This document shows positions 8,807-17,432 of a stretch of 34,892 nt of DNA, one piece after another (position 1 is the stretch's first letter; every line of letters begins with the position of its first letter). The translations under genes were made by a program, and so were the position numbers. The notes under the pieces were generated by a model. That model was not told where the DNA came from, ran no database searches, and saw only the letters and a program-made list of their open reading frames with translations. Source of the stretch: Candidatus Zixiibacteriota bacterium (lineage in GTDB: Bacteria; Zixibacteria; MSB-5A5; GN15; FEB-12); the NCBI GenBank assembly GCA_024277795.1, contig JAJRUL010000165.1:1-34892 (forward strand), written 5' to 3'.

Positions 8807-9388
8807 TTAACAACTCAGCGGTACTGAACCGCCTTTGAAGAGAAAATTCACCAAATACGTCAAATCTGAAACATCAATCGGACCACCGGGTCCAATGACT
8901 GAATCAACATTCCCCTGTTCTTCACAAGGAGGAATCGGACCACCCTTGAACAGAAAGTTTACAAGATATGTGAGATCTGAAACATCAATCGGACCACCCG
9001 GACCTACTACGTCATCAACATTCCCTCTGGCAACACAGCAAGATGGTGGCATACTTACAAAAATAGTATCTTTCATTATCGAAAAATGAGGGGTGCAATG
9101 ATATGGAAACGGACCAGGACCATCAGAGACATCAAAAATCACATCAAAGCTTGAGCCGGACCCCATCAAACCTGAGTCCCAGGCCTTAGGTGAACTAGCA
9201 TCAGAAGTTGATGTGTGCTGAGTGACTGAAGTAAAATTCCATCGAACCGTATCTCCCTGCTGAACCGTTGTTTTTGTTGGTGAAAAAAAGAAATTCCCAA
9301 CACTAATAGTATGAATTGTCGCATTGACCTGTGGTACACCTGTAAAAAGTGCGATAATGACCGCAGTATACATTATTGATCTTTTCAT
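8807..9388 (-). CDS. Secreted cupredoxin (plastocyanin-like) fused to two dockerin-like repeats
   Basis: 193 residues. Residues 1-23 are a signal peptide (cleavage near VNA). Residues 24-113 are a type 1 copper domain with the ligand set His58 (VTQH), Cys98, His101 and Met105 in PYHCTPHFSIM, as in plastocyanin, amicyanin and pseudoazurin. Two near-identical modules follow (about 121-155 and 158-193), each reading GNVD..VGPGG.IDVSDLTYLVNFLFKGG in outline and ending in Cys. These resemble dockerin/EF-hand calcium-binding repeats and are 36 residues (108 nt) apart. The copper domain should carry single electrons outside the cytoplasm; the repeats probably attach it to a partner or surface. The ATG is preceded by GAAGG five bases away. 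Confidence 0.9.
   Translation of the reverse strand: MKRSIMYTAVIIALFTGVPQVNATIHTISVGNFFFSPTKTTVQQGDTVRWNFTSVTQHTSTSDASSPKAWDSGLMGSGSSFDVIFDVSDGPGPFPYHCTPHFSIMKDTIFVSMPPSCCVARGNVDDVVGPGGPIDVSDLTYLVNFLFKGGPIPPCEEQGNVDSVIGPGGPIDVSDLTYLVNFLFKGGSVPLSC
8822..9035 (-). repeat. Two tandem dockerin-like modules (108-nt period)
   Basis: Two adjacent copies coding for PIDVSDLTYLVNFLFKGG. At DNA level both contain the stretch TCTGAAACATCAATCGGACC on the plus strand. High identity suggests a recent duplication or strong constraint. Confidence 0.8.
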
Positions 9389-9778
9389 CTTTACCTTCCC
9401 ATGGAACCAATCGTCATCGGTTGTCTAACAATACGTTATACTTCGAACTCTATATAAGAACACCGGACGAATCAGGTGCTAATTGTTATCATCTCTTGAT
9501 TAAGAACGACTGCAAGCCTTCAAACTATTCTTTGAGTTCACCGCAGGTTGAAACCTACCGTTAGAATTGCAACAAAAGAACAACGCAAAATGTTCCGGAT
9601 AATATAGATTACCTTTATATATATTTGACCGATTTTTTAGCTTTGCAACTTATCTAAGTTTGTACAACTACACTATCCCCAAATCCGACAGTATTCCTAC
9701 AATGCCCAACTTGCCACCGTCTATTCATGCATATATATTCCCCTCATTAATATAATTACACAGTTAATGGGAGATATA
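9389..9778. other. Divergent intergenic region between cupredoxin gene and ridA
   Basis: About 390 bases, AT-rich, expected to hold both promoters. I see no convincing gene, RNA structure or repeat. Short open frames across it have no ribosome binding site. Confidence 0.5.
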
Positions 9779-10165
9779 ATGAAACAAGCTATCCAAACAG
9801 ACAAAGCCCCCACAGCTATCGGCCCTTATTCTCAGGCAATCAAAAGTTCTTCTGGAACCGTAATATATTGTTCAGGACAGATTCCGCTCGATCCGTCAAC
9901 TATGGAAATAGTGGGATCCAATGCAACTGAACAGTGCAATCAAGTAATGAATAACCTAAAGGCCGTGTTGACTGAAGCAGGCGCAGAATTAAACAATATA
10001 GTCAAAACGACTATTTATTTATCAGATATGAACGACTTTACTGCAGTAAATGAAGTCTATGGTAGTTTCTTTACTGGCACTCCCCCCGCTCGTGCCACTG
10101 TAGAGGTTAGTCGTTTACCAAAAGATGTCACCATTGAAATAGATTGTATCGCCGTAATTGACTAA
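9779..10165 (+). CDS. ridA: RidA family reactive imine/enamine deaminase
   Basis: 128 residues, the usual RidA length. The ATG at 9779 was chosen because GGGAG lies five bases upstream; an in-frame ATG at 9767 overlaps that site. RidA proteins are cytosolic trimers that hydrolyse reactive 2-aminoacrylate and related imines to ketoacids and ammonia. The family residues are present at the standard positions: Tyr17 (GPYSQA), Arg105 (PPARATVEVSRLPKD) and Glu120 (IEIDCIAV). The gene stands alone ahead of the bc operon, with a gap of 125 bases, and probably has its own promoter. Confidence 0.95.
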   Translation: MKQAIQTDKAPTAIGPYSQAIKSSSGTVIYCSGQIPLDPSTMEIVGSNATEQCNQVMNNLKAVLTEAGAELNNIVKTTIYLSDMNDFTAVNEVYGSFFTGTPPARATVEVSRLPKDVTIEIDCIAVID

Positions 10166-10221
10166 TTGCTCTACAAATCCATAAAAGTTGATTATTATGT
10201 CTTTTTCTATTGAATAAGTAT

Positions 10222-10250
10222 TTGACAAGAGATAGGTAAGCGTATAGACT
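10222..10250 (+). promoter_or_regulatory. Promoter candidate for the cytochrome bc operon
   Basis: TTGACA at 10222-10227 is a full -35 match. The -10 is weaker: TAGACT at 10245-10250 with a 17-base spacer, or TATAGA at 10243 with 15. It lies about 40 bases upstream of the Rieske start codon. Confidence 0.5.
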
Positions 10251-10290
10251 TGGCGAAGATTAAGTTTGTCCTATTTTAATGGGAGTTCTC

Positions 10291-10743
10291 GTGAACGATA
10301 CAAAACAAAGCCGTCGTGGTTTTCTGGAAGTGATACTCGGAGGTGGAGTTCTTGCAACTATTGCCGCCGTGGTCTATCCAGTAACCAAATATATCATGCC
10401 ACCACCGGTTGCAGAGGCAAATCTCTCGCAATTAAAGCTTAAATATGGTCGTGCTGATATTGAGGGGGAACCCAAGAAAGCAAAGTATTTCAAATATGGT
10501 CGCGAACTTGGGATTATATTCCTTACTGATAAAGGTAAACTAAATGCACTGAGTGCAACTTGCACACACCTAGATTGTACAGTTCAGCACCGACCAGACC
10601 TAGGGCTTATCTGGTGCTCATGCCACAATGGAAAATACGACATGGACGGAAACAACGTTTCCGGCCCGCCACCTCGACCTCTTGCCCGTTTTCGTGTTGA
10701 AGAAGTCGATGGTACAATCTTTGTAAGTAAGGAGGATGTCTGA
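10291..10743 (+). CDS. Rieske iron-sulfur protein of a cytochrome bc complex
   Basis: 150 residues from a GTG at 10291, chosen because GGGAG lies five bases upstream. An in-frame ATG at 10279 overlaps that site and would add four residues. A twin-arginine-like motif (SRRGFLEVILGG) and one membrane helix form an N-terminal anchor, as in Rieske proteins exported folded by Tat. The 2Fe-2S site is complete: CTHLDC supplies the first Cys and His plus a disulfide Cys, and CSCHNG the second Cys and His plus the partner Cys. A GPPPRPL loop follows, as usual. The protein moves electrons from quinol at the Qo site to the cytochrome c subunit. Its stop overlaps the cytochrome b start by one base (TGATG), so the two are translationally coupled. 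Confidence 0.94.
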   Translation: MNDTKQSRRGFLEVILGGGVLATIAAVVYPVTKYIMPPPVAEANLSQLKLKYGRADIEGEPKKAKYFKYGRELGIIFLTDKGKLNALSATCTHLDCTVQHRPDLGLIWCSCHNGKYDMDGNNVSGPPPRPLARFRVEEVDGTIFVSKEDV

Positions 10744-11867
10744 TGTCTGAGAAGAAACCGACAGAAACCTCCACTATGATGAAACTTTATGGGTGGTTAA
10801 ACAGTCGTTTTGAAACCGACGCCTTTGTCGAATACATGAAACATAAGGCTGTCCCGGTTCACAGCCACTCTGCTTTCTACTACTTTGGAGGAATCTCACT
10901 CTTCCTCTTTATTGTACAGGTTGTAACGGGCATCCTACTTCTCATGTATTACCGTCCAGGTGCAGATTCGGCGTATGAATCAGTGAGATTTATTGTTTCA
11001 TCAGTCTCATTCGGCTGGTTGATACGAGCTCTGCATTCATGGTCGGCAAACTTGATGGTATTTGCTGTCTTTATCCACATGTTCTCAGTTTATTTTACCC
11101 ATGCATACCGCCGACCACGTGAGTTGACATGGCTCACCGGGATGGGATTGATGGGACTCGCCATGCTCTTTGGGTTTTCTGGTTACCTATTGCCGTGGAA
11201 CGAATTAGCATTCTTCGCTACTCGTGTAGGAACGGGTATGGCGGGAGCAATTCCTGTGATTGGCAAGTCACTATTGATTGCCATGAGAGGCGGTGAAGAA
11301 GTTACGGGGGCAACTATCGGGCGTTTCTTTGGTCTCCATGTTGCCATACTTCCGGGACTCTTTACAGTTTTACTCTCGATGCACCTCATTATGGTCCAAC
11401 GACAAGGTATGAGTGAACCGGTTGAATGGGACAAGCTAGACCCATCAAAAAAAACCTATCAGAAATTCTTCCCGAATTTCCTGCTTAAGGACCTGCTGGT
11501 CTGGTTGATCGTTCTGAATGTACTTGCTGTCCTCGCTGTCTTCTTTCCCGATGGCATTGGCGTAGTACATTGGCCACTTGGTGTTAAAGCTGATCCGTTC
11601 TCACCACCACCACCAGTCATTCGACCTGAATGGTACTTTATGTTTGCATTCCAGGCCTTGAAACTACTACCTGCACATATTCTCTTTATTGAAGGGGAAC
11701 TGTTCGGTATCGCTTTCTTCTCAATCGGTGGTCTTATTTGGGCGCTGATCCCGTTCTTAGATCGCAAGACTGCTGAAGGTGAGAAATCGAAAAAAGTAAC
11801 GTGGTTCGGTATTGCGGTACTCGCGTTCATGATTGTAATGACTATTATCGGATATCTGGTGGAGTAG
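10743..11867 (+). CDS. Cytochrome b subunit of bc complex, one-piece, b6-type haem spacing
   Basis: 374 residues, integral membrane protein carrying both the b6-like (haem-binding) and the subunit IV-like parts in one chain. Haem ligands are His98 and His112 (13 residues between) and His199 and His214 (14 between); the 13/14 spacing is the b6 signature, while mitochondrial-type cytochrome b has 13/13. The Qo-site PEWY motif is at residues 295-298. At least seven hydrophobic helices are visible. It oxidises quinol and returns one electron across the membrane through two b haems. The stop TAG is three bases before the next gene. Confidence 0.94.
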   Translation: MSEKKPTETSTMMKLYGWLNSRFETDAFVEYMKHKAVPVHSHSAFYYFGGISLFLFIVQVVTGILLLMYYRPGADSAYESVRFIVSSVSFGWLIRALHSWSANLMVFAVFIHMFSVYFTHAYRRPRELTWLTGMGLMGLAMLFGFSGYLLPWNELAFFATRVGTGMAGAIPVIGKSLLIAMRGGEEVTGATIGRFFGLHVAILPGLFTVLLSMHLIMVQRQGMSEPVEWDKLDPSKKTYQKFFPNFLLKDLLVWLIVLNVLAVLAVFFPDGIGVVHWPLGVKADPFSPPPPVIRPEWYFMFAFQALKLLPAHILFIEGELFGIAFFSIGGLIWALIPFLDRKTAEGEKSKKVTWFGIAVLAFMIVMTIIGYLVE

Positions 11868-11870
11868 GAG

Positions 11871-13109
11871 ATGACCATGCTAAAAAACATACTGCTAATA
11901 AGTGTCTCGATGCTGGTCGCACTACCGTTAGCGTCTCGAGCACAAGAGAATAACTGTATCACCTGCCATCAGGACCTTGAAGATCAAGACGGACCTTCAC
12001 ATAAGATTGTACGTGACATACATTTCCAAAAAGGTCTCATGTGCAATGATTGTCATGGCGGAGACCCGACACTTGACGATATGGATGATGTCGCCGAATC
12101 AAAAGGATATCGCGGTGTCCCAAGCTATACAGAAGTCCCTAGTTTTTGCGCCCGTTGCCATAGCGATGCATCGTATATGCACGAGCACAATCCATCACTG
12201 CCGACCGATCAATTTGATAAGTATAAAACATCGGTTCACGGCCAGAGATTGTTGAAAAAAGGGGACACAAAAGTGGCAAATTGTATTTCGTGCCATTCCG
12301 TGCATGAAATCGGAGATGCAAAATTCCCACACTCAAGTACATATCCTCTCAATATCCCTGCTACCTGCGGTAAATGTCATGGCGATACTGAGTATATGTC
12401 TCAATATGGGATACCGACAGATCAGCTTGAAGGTTACAAGAAATCTGTCCATGGTAAGGCTCTCCTTGAGAATCATGATTTGGGAGCACCAGCCTGTAAT
12501 GACTGTCACGGTAACCATGGAGCCGCTCCTCCGGGAGTTAGCTCGATTTCGGCAGTTTGCGGAAACTGCCATGCTTTCCAGGCAGAACTCTTTGATGCTT
12601 CTCCTCATAAACAGGCATACATTGAGAATGATTTTCCAATGTGCGAAACGTGCCACTCAAACCATCTGATAGTACAACCGCTCGATGCAATGGTCGGTGA
12701 TGCTGAACCTGCCATCTGTACCGAGTGCCACTCGTCTGATGATGGAACAATCGGGTTAGCAACAGCAGCCTCGATCAATGCGGGGATCAAGAAGCTTGTT
12801 CTCGCTCATAATGAAGCAGAAGTTGTACTAAATGAAGCTATTGAGAAGGGAATGCTGACAACTGATGAGGAATTCCTACTCAATGAAGTCAAACAGGAAC
12901 TGATTCAAGCAAGAACATTGGTACACTCTTTTGACTCAACCCGTGTTGTAGAAAAAACAAAAGTTGGCCTGCTTAAAGCTGATTCTGTCAAATCGAATTC
13001 AGCCTCTCTGATTGATGAATATTACTTCAGAAGAAAAGGTCTGGGAGTTGCAACACTATTTATTACTATCGTCTGTATTGCACTCTGGATACGAATAAAA
13101 AGGTTGTAA
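11871..13109 (+). CDS. Nine-haem c-type cytochrome subunit of the bc complex
   Basis: 412 residues with an N-terminal signal peptide (about 1-24, ending ASRA). Nine CxxCH motifs begin at Cys29, 58, 93, 138, 166, 209, 230, 258 and 283. One membrane helix at about 391-408 (GVATLFITIVCIALWIRI) anchors it with the haem part outside. Internal similarity between the PTDQ-rich segments at about 111-142 and 172-213 (both PTDQ..KY/GYK.SVHG) suggests duplication of a haem module. Multihaem cytochromes replace cytochrome c1 in bc complexes of several lineages and could hand electrons to a terminal reductase or periplasmic carrier. Residues 295-385 lack haem sites and look helical. A start at the ATG at 11877 is equally possible because GGAG sits six bases before it. 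Confidence 0.93.
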   Translation: MTMLKNILLISVSMLVALPLASRAQENNCITCHQDLEDQDGPSHKIVRDIHFQKGLMCNDCHGGDPTLDDMDDVAESKGYRGVPSYTEVPSFCARCHSDASYMHEHNPSLPTDQFDKYKTSVHGQRLLKKGDTKVANCISCHSVHEIGDAKFPHSSTYPLNIPATCGKCHGDTEYMSQYGIPTDQLEGYKKSVHGKALLENHDLGAPACNDCHGNHGAAPPGVSSISAVCGNCHAFQAELFDASPHKQAYIENDFPMCETCHSNHLIVQPLDAMVGDAEPAICTECHSSDDGTIGLATAASINAGIKKLVLAHNEAEVVLNEAIEKGMLTTDEEFLLNEVKQELIQARTLVHSFDSTRVVEKTKVGLLKADSVKSNSASLIDEYYFRRKGLGVATLFITIVCIALWIRIKRL

Positions 13110-13121
13110 AAAAGTAGTGAC

Positions 13122-13158
13122 AAAAAAAAACAGCCCACAATTTGGGCTGTTTTTTTTT
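13122..13158 (+). terminator. Strong intrinsic terminator closing the bc operon
   Basis: ACAGCCCA (13130-13137), a five-base loop, then TGGGCTGT (13143-13150) and a run of nine T. A matching A run precedes the stem, so it could also work on the other strand. It separates the bc genes from nuoA. Confidence 0.92.
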
Positions 13159-13386
13159 GTGGAAATCTGTTTCATAGTCATATATAGTTGACCAGAATGA
13201 CAATGATAGTGATAACGCACTACATGTTTTTACCCATTGTCAGCAAACATATTAAGTATAAGAGAAAAAGAGATCAAAAACTCGAAAAAAGCTCTTGACT
13301 TGATAGCGAAACAAGATTTCTTGCGTTCTCATAACTTGTGAAATCAGTCACATAGTGTGACTGAAGGACTAAGAAGGAATGCCGAC
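13159..13386. other. Leader/promoter region of the nuo operon
   Basis: The preceding terminator implies that nuo has its own promoter here. TTGACT at 13295-13300 is a good -35 match, but I see no good -10 at the right distance, so no promoter is called. Confidence 0.45.
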
Positions 13387-13740
13387 ATGAGCGAATACCT
13401 CTCCATCCTGATTTTCATCCTGATCGGTACAGGTATAGTGCTCTTTACTTTTCTCTTGTCACGCTTGATTCGGCCTCACAATCCATACCATGCCAAAAAT
13501 TTAAACTACGAATGTGCTGAAGAGCCTGTAGGGAATTCATGGTTCCAGTTCAACAACCGCTTCTACATATTCGCCCTTATATTTGTTATTTTTGATGTTG
13601 AAGTAATATTTCTTTTCCCGTGGGCAGTTGCTTTTGGTCAACTCGGTCTTTTTGCACTGGTTGAAATGGTTATCTTTATCCTTATACTCTTCTTCGGCAT
13701 TTTCTATGCATGGAAAAAAGGGGCACTCAAATGGGTTTGA
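13387..13740 (+). CDS. nuoA: Complex I subunit A
   Basis: 117 residues, normal for NuoA, with three membrane helices. The family signature [20 protein letters not shown] with the acidic FDVE motif is present, as is the preceding YECAEEPVG loop containing the conserved Cys. The ATG at 13387 follows AAGGA eight bases upstream. NuoA belongs to the membrane arm at the quinone junction. First gene of an 11-gene operon; its 3' end overlaps nuoB by ten bases. Confidence 0.96.
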   Translation: MSEYLSILIFILIGTGIVLFTFLLSRLIRPHNPYHAKNLNYECAEEPVGNSWFQFNNRFYIFALIFVIFDVEVIFLFPWAVAFGQLGLFALVEMVIFILILFFGIFYAWKKGALKWV

Positions 13741-14246
13741 TCAAAAAATTACCTGTTTACACAGAGAAAATGCCGGGCGGTGGAATTGTCATGACTTCGT
13801 TAGAAGCCGCACTACACAATGCACAGGCAAAATCTCTCTGGTACCTCCTCTTTGGAACAGCTTGTTGCGCTATTGAACTTATGTGTACCGGTGCTTCAAG
13901 GTATGACTTTGACCGCCTCGGAATGATCTTCCGCGCAACACCGCGTCAAGCCGATCTAATCATTGCCGCAGGCACTATCACAAAAAAAATGGCTCCACGA
14001 CTCCGACTGCTGTATGATCAGATGGCTGAACCACGATATGTTATAGCAATGGGTGGCTGTACAATCAAAGGCGGACCATTCTATTATGATTCGTATTCGG
14101 TTGAGAAAGGGATTGACCATATCATCCCCGTTGATGTCTATATCCCGGGGTGCCCGCCAAGACCTGAGTCACTCCTTGAAGGTTGCATAACCCTTCAGGA
14201 AAAAATCAAGAAACAGAGCCTTCTTGATTGGCAGGAGAAAGACTGA
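13731..14246 (+). CDS. nuoB: Complex I subunit B (N2 iron-sulfur cluster)
   Basis: 171 residues from the ATG at 13731, inside the nuoA end. The N2 [4Fe-4S] ligands are all present: Cys45 and Cys46 (GTACCAIE), Cys110 (MGGCTIKGG) and Cys141 (IPGCPPRPE). This cluster is the last electron carrier before quinone. A longer reading of the frame from 13710 would extend into nuoA and is unlikely. The stop overlaps the nuoC start by one base. Confidence 0.96.
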   Translation: MGLIKKLPVYTEKMPGGGIVMTSLEAALHNAQAKSLWYLLFGTACCAIELMCTGASRYDFDRLGMIFRATPRQADLIIAAGTITKKMAPRLRLLYDQMAEPRYVIAMGGCTIKGGPFYYDSYSVEKGIDHIIPVDVYIPGCPPRPESLLEGCITLQEKIKKQSLLDWQEKD

Positions 14247-14716
14247 TGGATAAAGACCAACTTTCTGCATATCTGACAGATAAATCTGAAGGTAAGTTGA
14301 CTCTTCTCGAGGTTGGTCGTCATGATCCGATATTCAAGGTTGAAGCATCACAACTCATCGAAGTATGCACATGGCTTCGTGATGACGAACAACTCAAGTT
14401 CGATTTCCTGTGCAACCTTTCAGGGGTCGATACTGGAGAACAATTCGAAGTCGTCTATCAGCTTGCTTCCACATCAAAATCACTCCGTGTGGATATTAAA
14501 GTCATTCTACCCTATGATGGAGCTGAGATTGAATCCGTACAGAAGGTATGGGCGGCGGCCAACTGGCACGAACGTGAGATGTGGGAACTCTATGGAATCA
14601 ACGTCAAGAATCATGGAAAACTTGAGTTCCTATTACTCCCCGAGGATTGGGATGAAGGCTTTCCGATGCGTAAAGACTGGGATGCCCCTGATTTCATCAG
14701 GATGCCGGAGTTTTAA
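14246..14716 (+). CDS. nuoC: Complex I subunit C (30 kDa)
   Basis: 156 residues from the ATG at 14246 with AGGAG eight bases upstream. The 30-kDa signature is present as NWHEREMWELYGI, followed by the usual LLLPEDWDEGFPMRKDW end. Peripheral arm subunit that packs against NuoD. It is a separate gene, not fused to nuoD as in enterobacteria. Confidence 0.96.
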   Translation: MDKDQLSAYLTDKSEGKLTLLEVGRHDPIFKVEASQLIEVCTWLRDDEQLKFDFLCNLSGVDTGEQFEVVYQLASTSKSLRVDIKVILPYDGAEIESVQKVWAAANWHEREMWELYGINVKNHGKLEFLLLPEDWDEGFPMRKDWDAPDFIRMPEF

Positions 14717-14719
14717 GCT

Positions 14720-15823
14720 ATGTCAGACTTGAGGACAGAAGAATACTACCTCAATATGGGGCCACATCATCCATCGACTCATGGCGTTTGTCGTATGGTA
14801 CTCAAGATGGATGGTGAAAAGGTCAAAGAGATCGAACCGCATATCGGATATCTCCACCGTTCTATTGAAAAAATATGTGAAAACAGAACGTATGCTCAGT
14901 GCATCCCTATTCTCGATCGCTTTGAGTACGTTACAGCGATGTCATGCAACTATGTCTTCGCCCTTGCTGCTGAACGATTAGCTTCTATTGAAGTACCAGA
15001 ACGGGCAGAACATATTCGCGTCATTATGCTCGAACTAAATAGAATCGCTTCACATCTTCTCTTTTATGGTGTGACAGCCATGGATATCGGGGCTTTGACC
15101 CCATTCCTCTATGGCCTGCGTGAACGTGAATCCATTCTTGATCTGTTTGAAATGACCTGTGGACAACGCCTTACCTATAACTATATCAGAGTAGGTGGAG
15201 TATCAAGAGACCTCCCCAACGGTTTTATACCAAAATGCCACGAAGCACTCAATACAATTGAAAAAAAACTGGCTGACTATGAAGGTCTTCTCAACGAAAA
15301 TCCGATCTGGCTAGTACGAACGGTCGGCATAGGTGTATTACCCGCCAAAGTCGCCCTCGACTACGGTGTCTCAGGTCCTTGCCTAAGGGCTTCAGGGGTA
15401 CAATATGATCTGCGTCGAAATGATCCGTACTCGATTTATGATCGTTTCGAGTTTGATATACCTGTACGTCACAATGGTGATTGCTATGACAGATATCTCC
15501 TCCGCTTGGATGAGATCCGTCAGTCAATACATATAGTCCGTCAAGCATTGGATGCTCTCCCCGAAGGTGACTTCAAAGCCAAAGTCTCTCCTAACTTCAA
15601 ACCACCGGCAGGGGAAGTCTATGCTCGCATAGAAAACTCCCGCGGTGAATTGGGCGTTCATGTAATCTCCGACGGAACAAAGAAACCGTTACGAGTCAAA
15701 ACTCGTGGTGCATCATATAATCATATTGCTGTTCTACCTGCATTTGCTACTGATGTCCTGTTGGCTGACTTAGTAGCAATCTTTGCAACTATGGATGTAA
15801 TCATGCCGGAGGTTGACCGATGA
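14720..15823 (+). CDS. nuoD: Complex I subunit D (49 kDa, quinone site)
   Basis: 367 residues, typical of stand-alone NuoD. The N-terminal NMGPHHPSTHGVCRMVL holds the loop with the quinone-site histidine. RVGGVSRDLP, GVQYDLRRNDPYSIYDRFEF and the C-terminal MPEVDR match the family. NuoD forms the quinone pocket with NuoB and is related to the large subunit of [NiFe] hydrogenases, without the metal site. The gene starts three bases after nuoC and overlaps nuoH by four bases (ATGA). Confidence 0.96.
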   Translation: MSDLRTEEYYLNMGPHHPSTHGVCRMVLKMDGEKVKEIEPHIGYLHRSIEKICENRTYAQCIPILDRFEYVTAMSCNYVFALAAERLASIEVPERAEHIRVIMLELNRIASHLLFYGVTAMDIGALTPFLYGLRERESILDLFEMTCGQRLTYNYIRVGGVSRDLPNGFIPKCHEALNTIEKKLADYEGLLNENPIWLVRTVGIGVLPAKVALDYGVSGPCLRASGVQYDLRRNDPYSIYDRFEFDIPVRHNGDCYDRYLLRLDEIRQSIHIVRQALDALPEGDFKAKVSPNFKPPAGEVYARIENSRGELGVHVISDGTKKPLRVKTRGASYNHIAVLPAFATDVLLADLVAIFATMDVIMPEVDR

Positions 15824-16887
15824 CCTTCCCAGTTGCTGTTCTTGAGCTTTACCCGCTCTTCCGATGGTTGAGTGGAGTCCTCGAATCGTTCGGTTTCTCA
15901 GCTAACACTGTGTTGATTATTAGCTATGCCGTATTAGGCGTGATCATGTTCAGCGCTCTTTCAATCATTGCTCTCTTTTTGGTCTGGTGGGAACGGAAAA
16001 TCGCCGCCCATATGCAACAGCGTTTTGGCCCGATGAGACACGGTTGGCACGGCTGGTATCAGACAATTATGGATGCAATCAAACTGCTTCAGAAAGAAGA
16101 TGTACGGGTTGCCTCTCGTGATAAAATAGTCTACTTCTGGGCACCCGTTATTTGCTTTGTCGCCGCATACCTTGCCTATATCGTCATGCCATGGGGGAAA
16201 AATCTGATTGTTGCCGACTTCAATATAGGGATTCTCTATATTATGGCAGTGACAACATTCACGGTAATCGCACTTCTCATGGCGGGTTGGGGATCTAATA
16301 ATAAATATGCACTCTTGGGTGGAATGCGTTCAGCCGCTCAAGTTGTAAGCTATGAAATTCCAATGGTCGCTTCAATTCTGACTGTTATCCTTTTTGTCGG
16401 CTCAATGTCAATGGTTGATATCGTCACGTCTCAAAGCGGTTGGATTTTCAATTGGTTTATTTTCAAATTGCCTTTTGGACCTATTGCCTTTGTAACCTAT
16501 CTGATTGCCGCGACCGCTGAGGCCAACAGAACCCCGTTTGATATCCCCGAAGCAGAACAAGAACTTGTGGCTGGTTTTAATATAGAATACTCAGGGATGA
16601 AATTTGCAATGTTCTTCCTTGCCGAATTCATTAACATGTTCACTGTTTCAGCACTTGCGGCCACACTGTTCCTTGGTGGTTGGAACGGTTGGTCATTTAT
16701 CCCATCATGGGCTTGGTTCTTGATGAAAACATTTGGAGTCGTTTTCCTTATGATGCTCATCCGTTGGACCTATCCAAGACTTCGAGTTGATCAACTTATG
16801 GAATTCGCTTGGAAGTTTTTAGTCCCTGTTACATTTGCTAACCTTATCCTCGCCGCAGTCATAAAATATGCAGGGTGGCATTGGTAA
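15820..16887 (+). CDS. nuoH: Complex I subunit H
   Basis: 355 residues with about eight membrane helices. The cytoplasmic loop RTPFDIPEAEQELVAGFNIE, rich in acidic residues next to the quinone entrance, is intact, as is WWERKIAAHMQQRFGPMRHG near the N-terminus. NuoH links the peripheral arm to the ion-pumping arm. The start overlaps the nuoD stop. Confidence 0.96.
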   Translation: MTFPVAVLELYPLFRWLSGVLESFGFSANTVLIISYAVLGVIMFSALSIIALFLVWWERKIAAHMQQRFGPMRHGWHGWYQTIMDAIKLLQKEDVRVASRDKIVYFWAPVICFVAAYLAYIVMPWGKNLIVADFNIGILYIMAVTTFTVIALLMAGWGSNNKYALLGGMRSAAQVVSYEIPMVASILTVILFVGSMSMVDIVTSQSGWIFNWFIFKLPFGPIAFVTYLIAATAEANRTPFDIPEAEQELVAGFNIEYSGMKFAMFFLAEFINMFTVSALAATLFLGGWNGWSFIPSWAWFLMKTFGVVFLMMLIRWTYPRLRVDQLMEFAWKFLVPVTFANLILAAVIKYAGWHW

Positions 16888-16888
16888 T

Positions 16889-17431
16889 ATGGGAATCTTC
16901 AAAGACATTAAAGCATTATTCTCTGGCATGAGGATTACTAGTAAGCATCTCGGAAGACATGCGATCACTCTTCAATATCCCGAAGAGAAATGGGAAATGC
17001 CTGAACGTTCTCGAGGGGTTGTAGTCCTCCTTTCAGATAAAGAAGATGGTTCGCTGAATTGCACATCATGTATGCTCTGTATGCGTGCCTGTCCGACAGC
17101 CGCAATTGTGATTGATTCACCACGTGATCCCGAAACAAAGAAACGAAACCTGAAGAAATTCGAAATCGACTTCGGTCTCTGTTGTTTCTGTGGTTTGTGT
17201 GAAGAAGCATGTAATTTTTCGGCGATTAAACTTGCGACAAAGTATGAATTCTCATCTGCAGATAAAGACAGCTTCCTCTGGGATGTAAACAAGCTACAGG
17301 AAGTCGGTCGCGATGTTGACTATATTGACACGAGGAAAAAGAAAAAAGTCGCACCAAAAAAAGAAACGACTCCTGCTGAAACAAAATCACCTGAGAAAAA
17401 ACCTGTTGACCAGAAGGGAGAAAACAGCTGA
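16889..17431 (+). CDS. nuoI: Complex I subunit I (two [4Fe-4S] clusters, N6a/N6b) with lysine-rich tail
   Basis: 180 residues from the ATG at 16889, just after the nuoH stop. Two full ferredoxin motifs are visible: CTSCMLCMRACP and CCFCGLCEEAC, each C-x2-C-x2-C-x3-C. They carry clusters N6a and N6b that feed N2 in NuoB. The last 35 or so residues are a Lys/Pro/Glu-rich low-complexity tail (KKKKVAPKKETTPAETKSPE) not found in typical NuoI. In a complex without NuoG here, NuoI is the likely electron entry point. Confidence 0.95.
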   Translation: MGIFKDIKALFSGMRITSKHLGRHAITLQYPEEKWEMPERSRGVVVLLSDKEDGSLNCTSCMLCMRACPTAAIVIDSPRDPETKKRNLKKFEIDFGLCCFCGLCEEACNFSAIKLATKYEFSSADKDSFLWDVNKLQEVGRDVDYIDTRKKKKVAPKKETTPAETKSPEKKPVDQKGENS

Positions 17432-17432
17432 T

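Noticed and set aside
12139-12790. Minus-strand open frames inside the multihaem cytochrome gene
   Set aside because: Shadows of the plus-strand gene, whose nine CxxCH motifs are in one intact frame.
13295-13323. Promoter for nuoA based on TTGACT at 13295
   Set aside because: No acceptable -10 hexamer at 16-18 bases; a promoter must lie in this leader, but I cannot place it.
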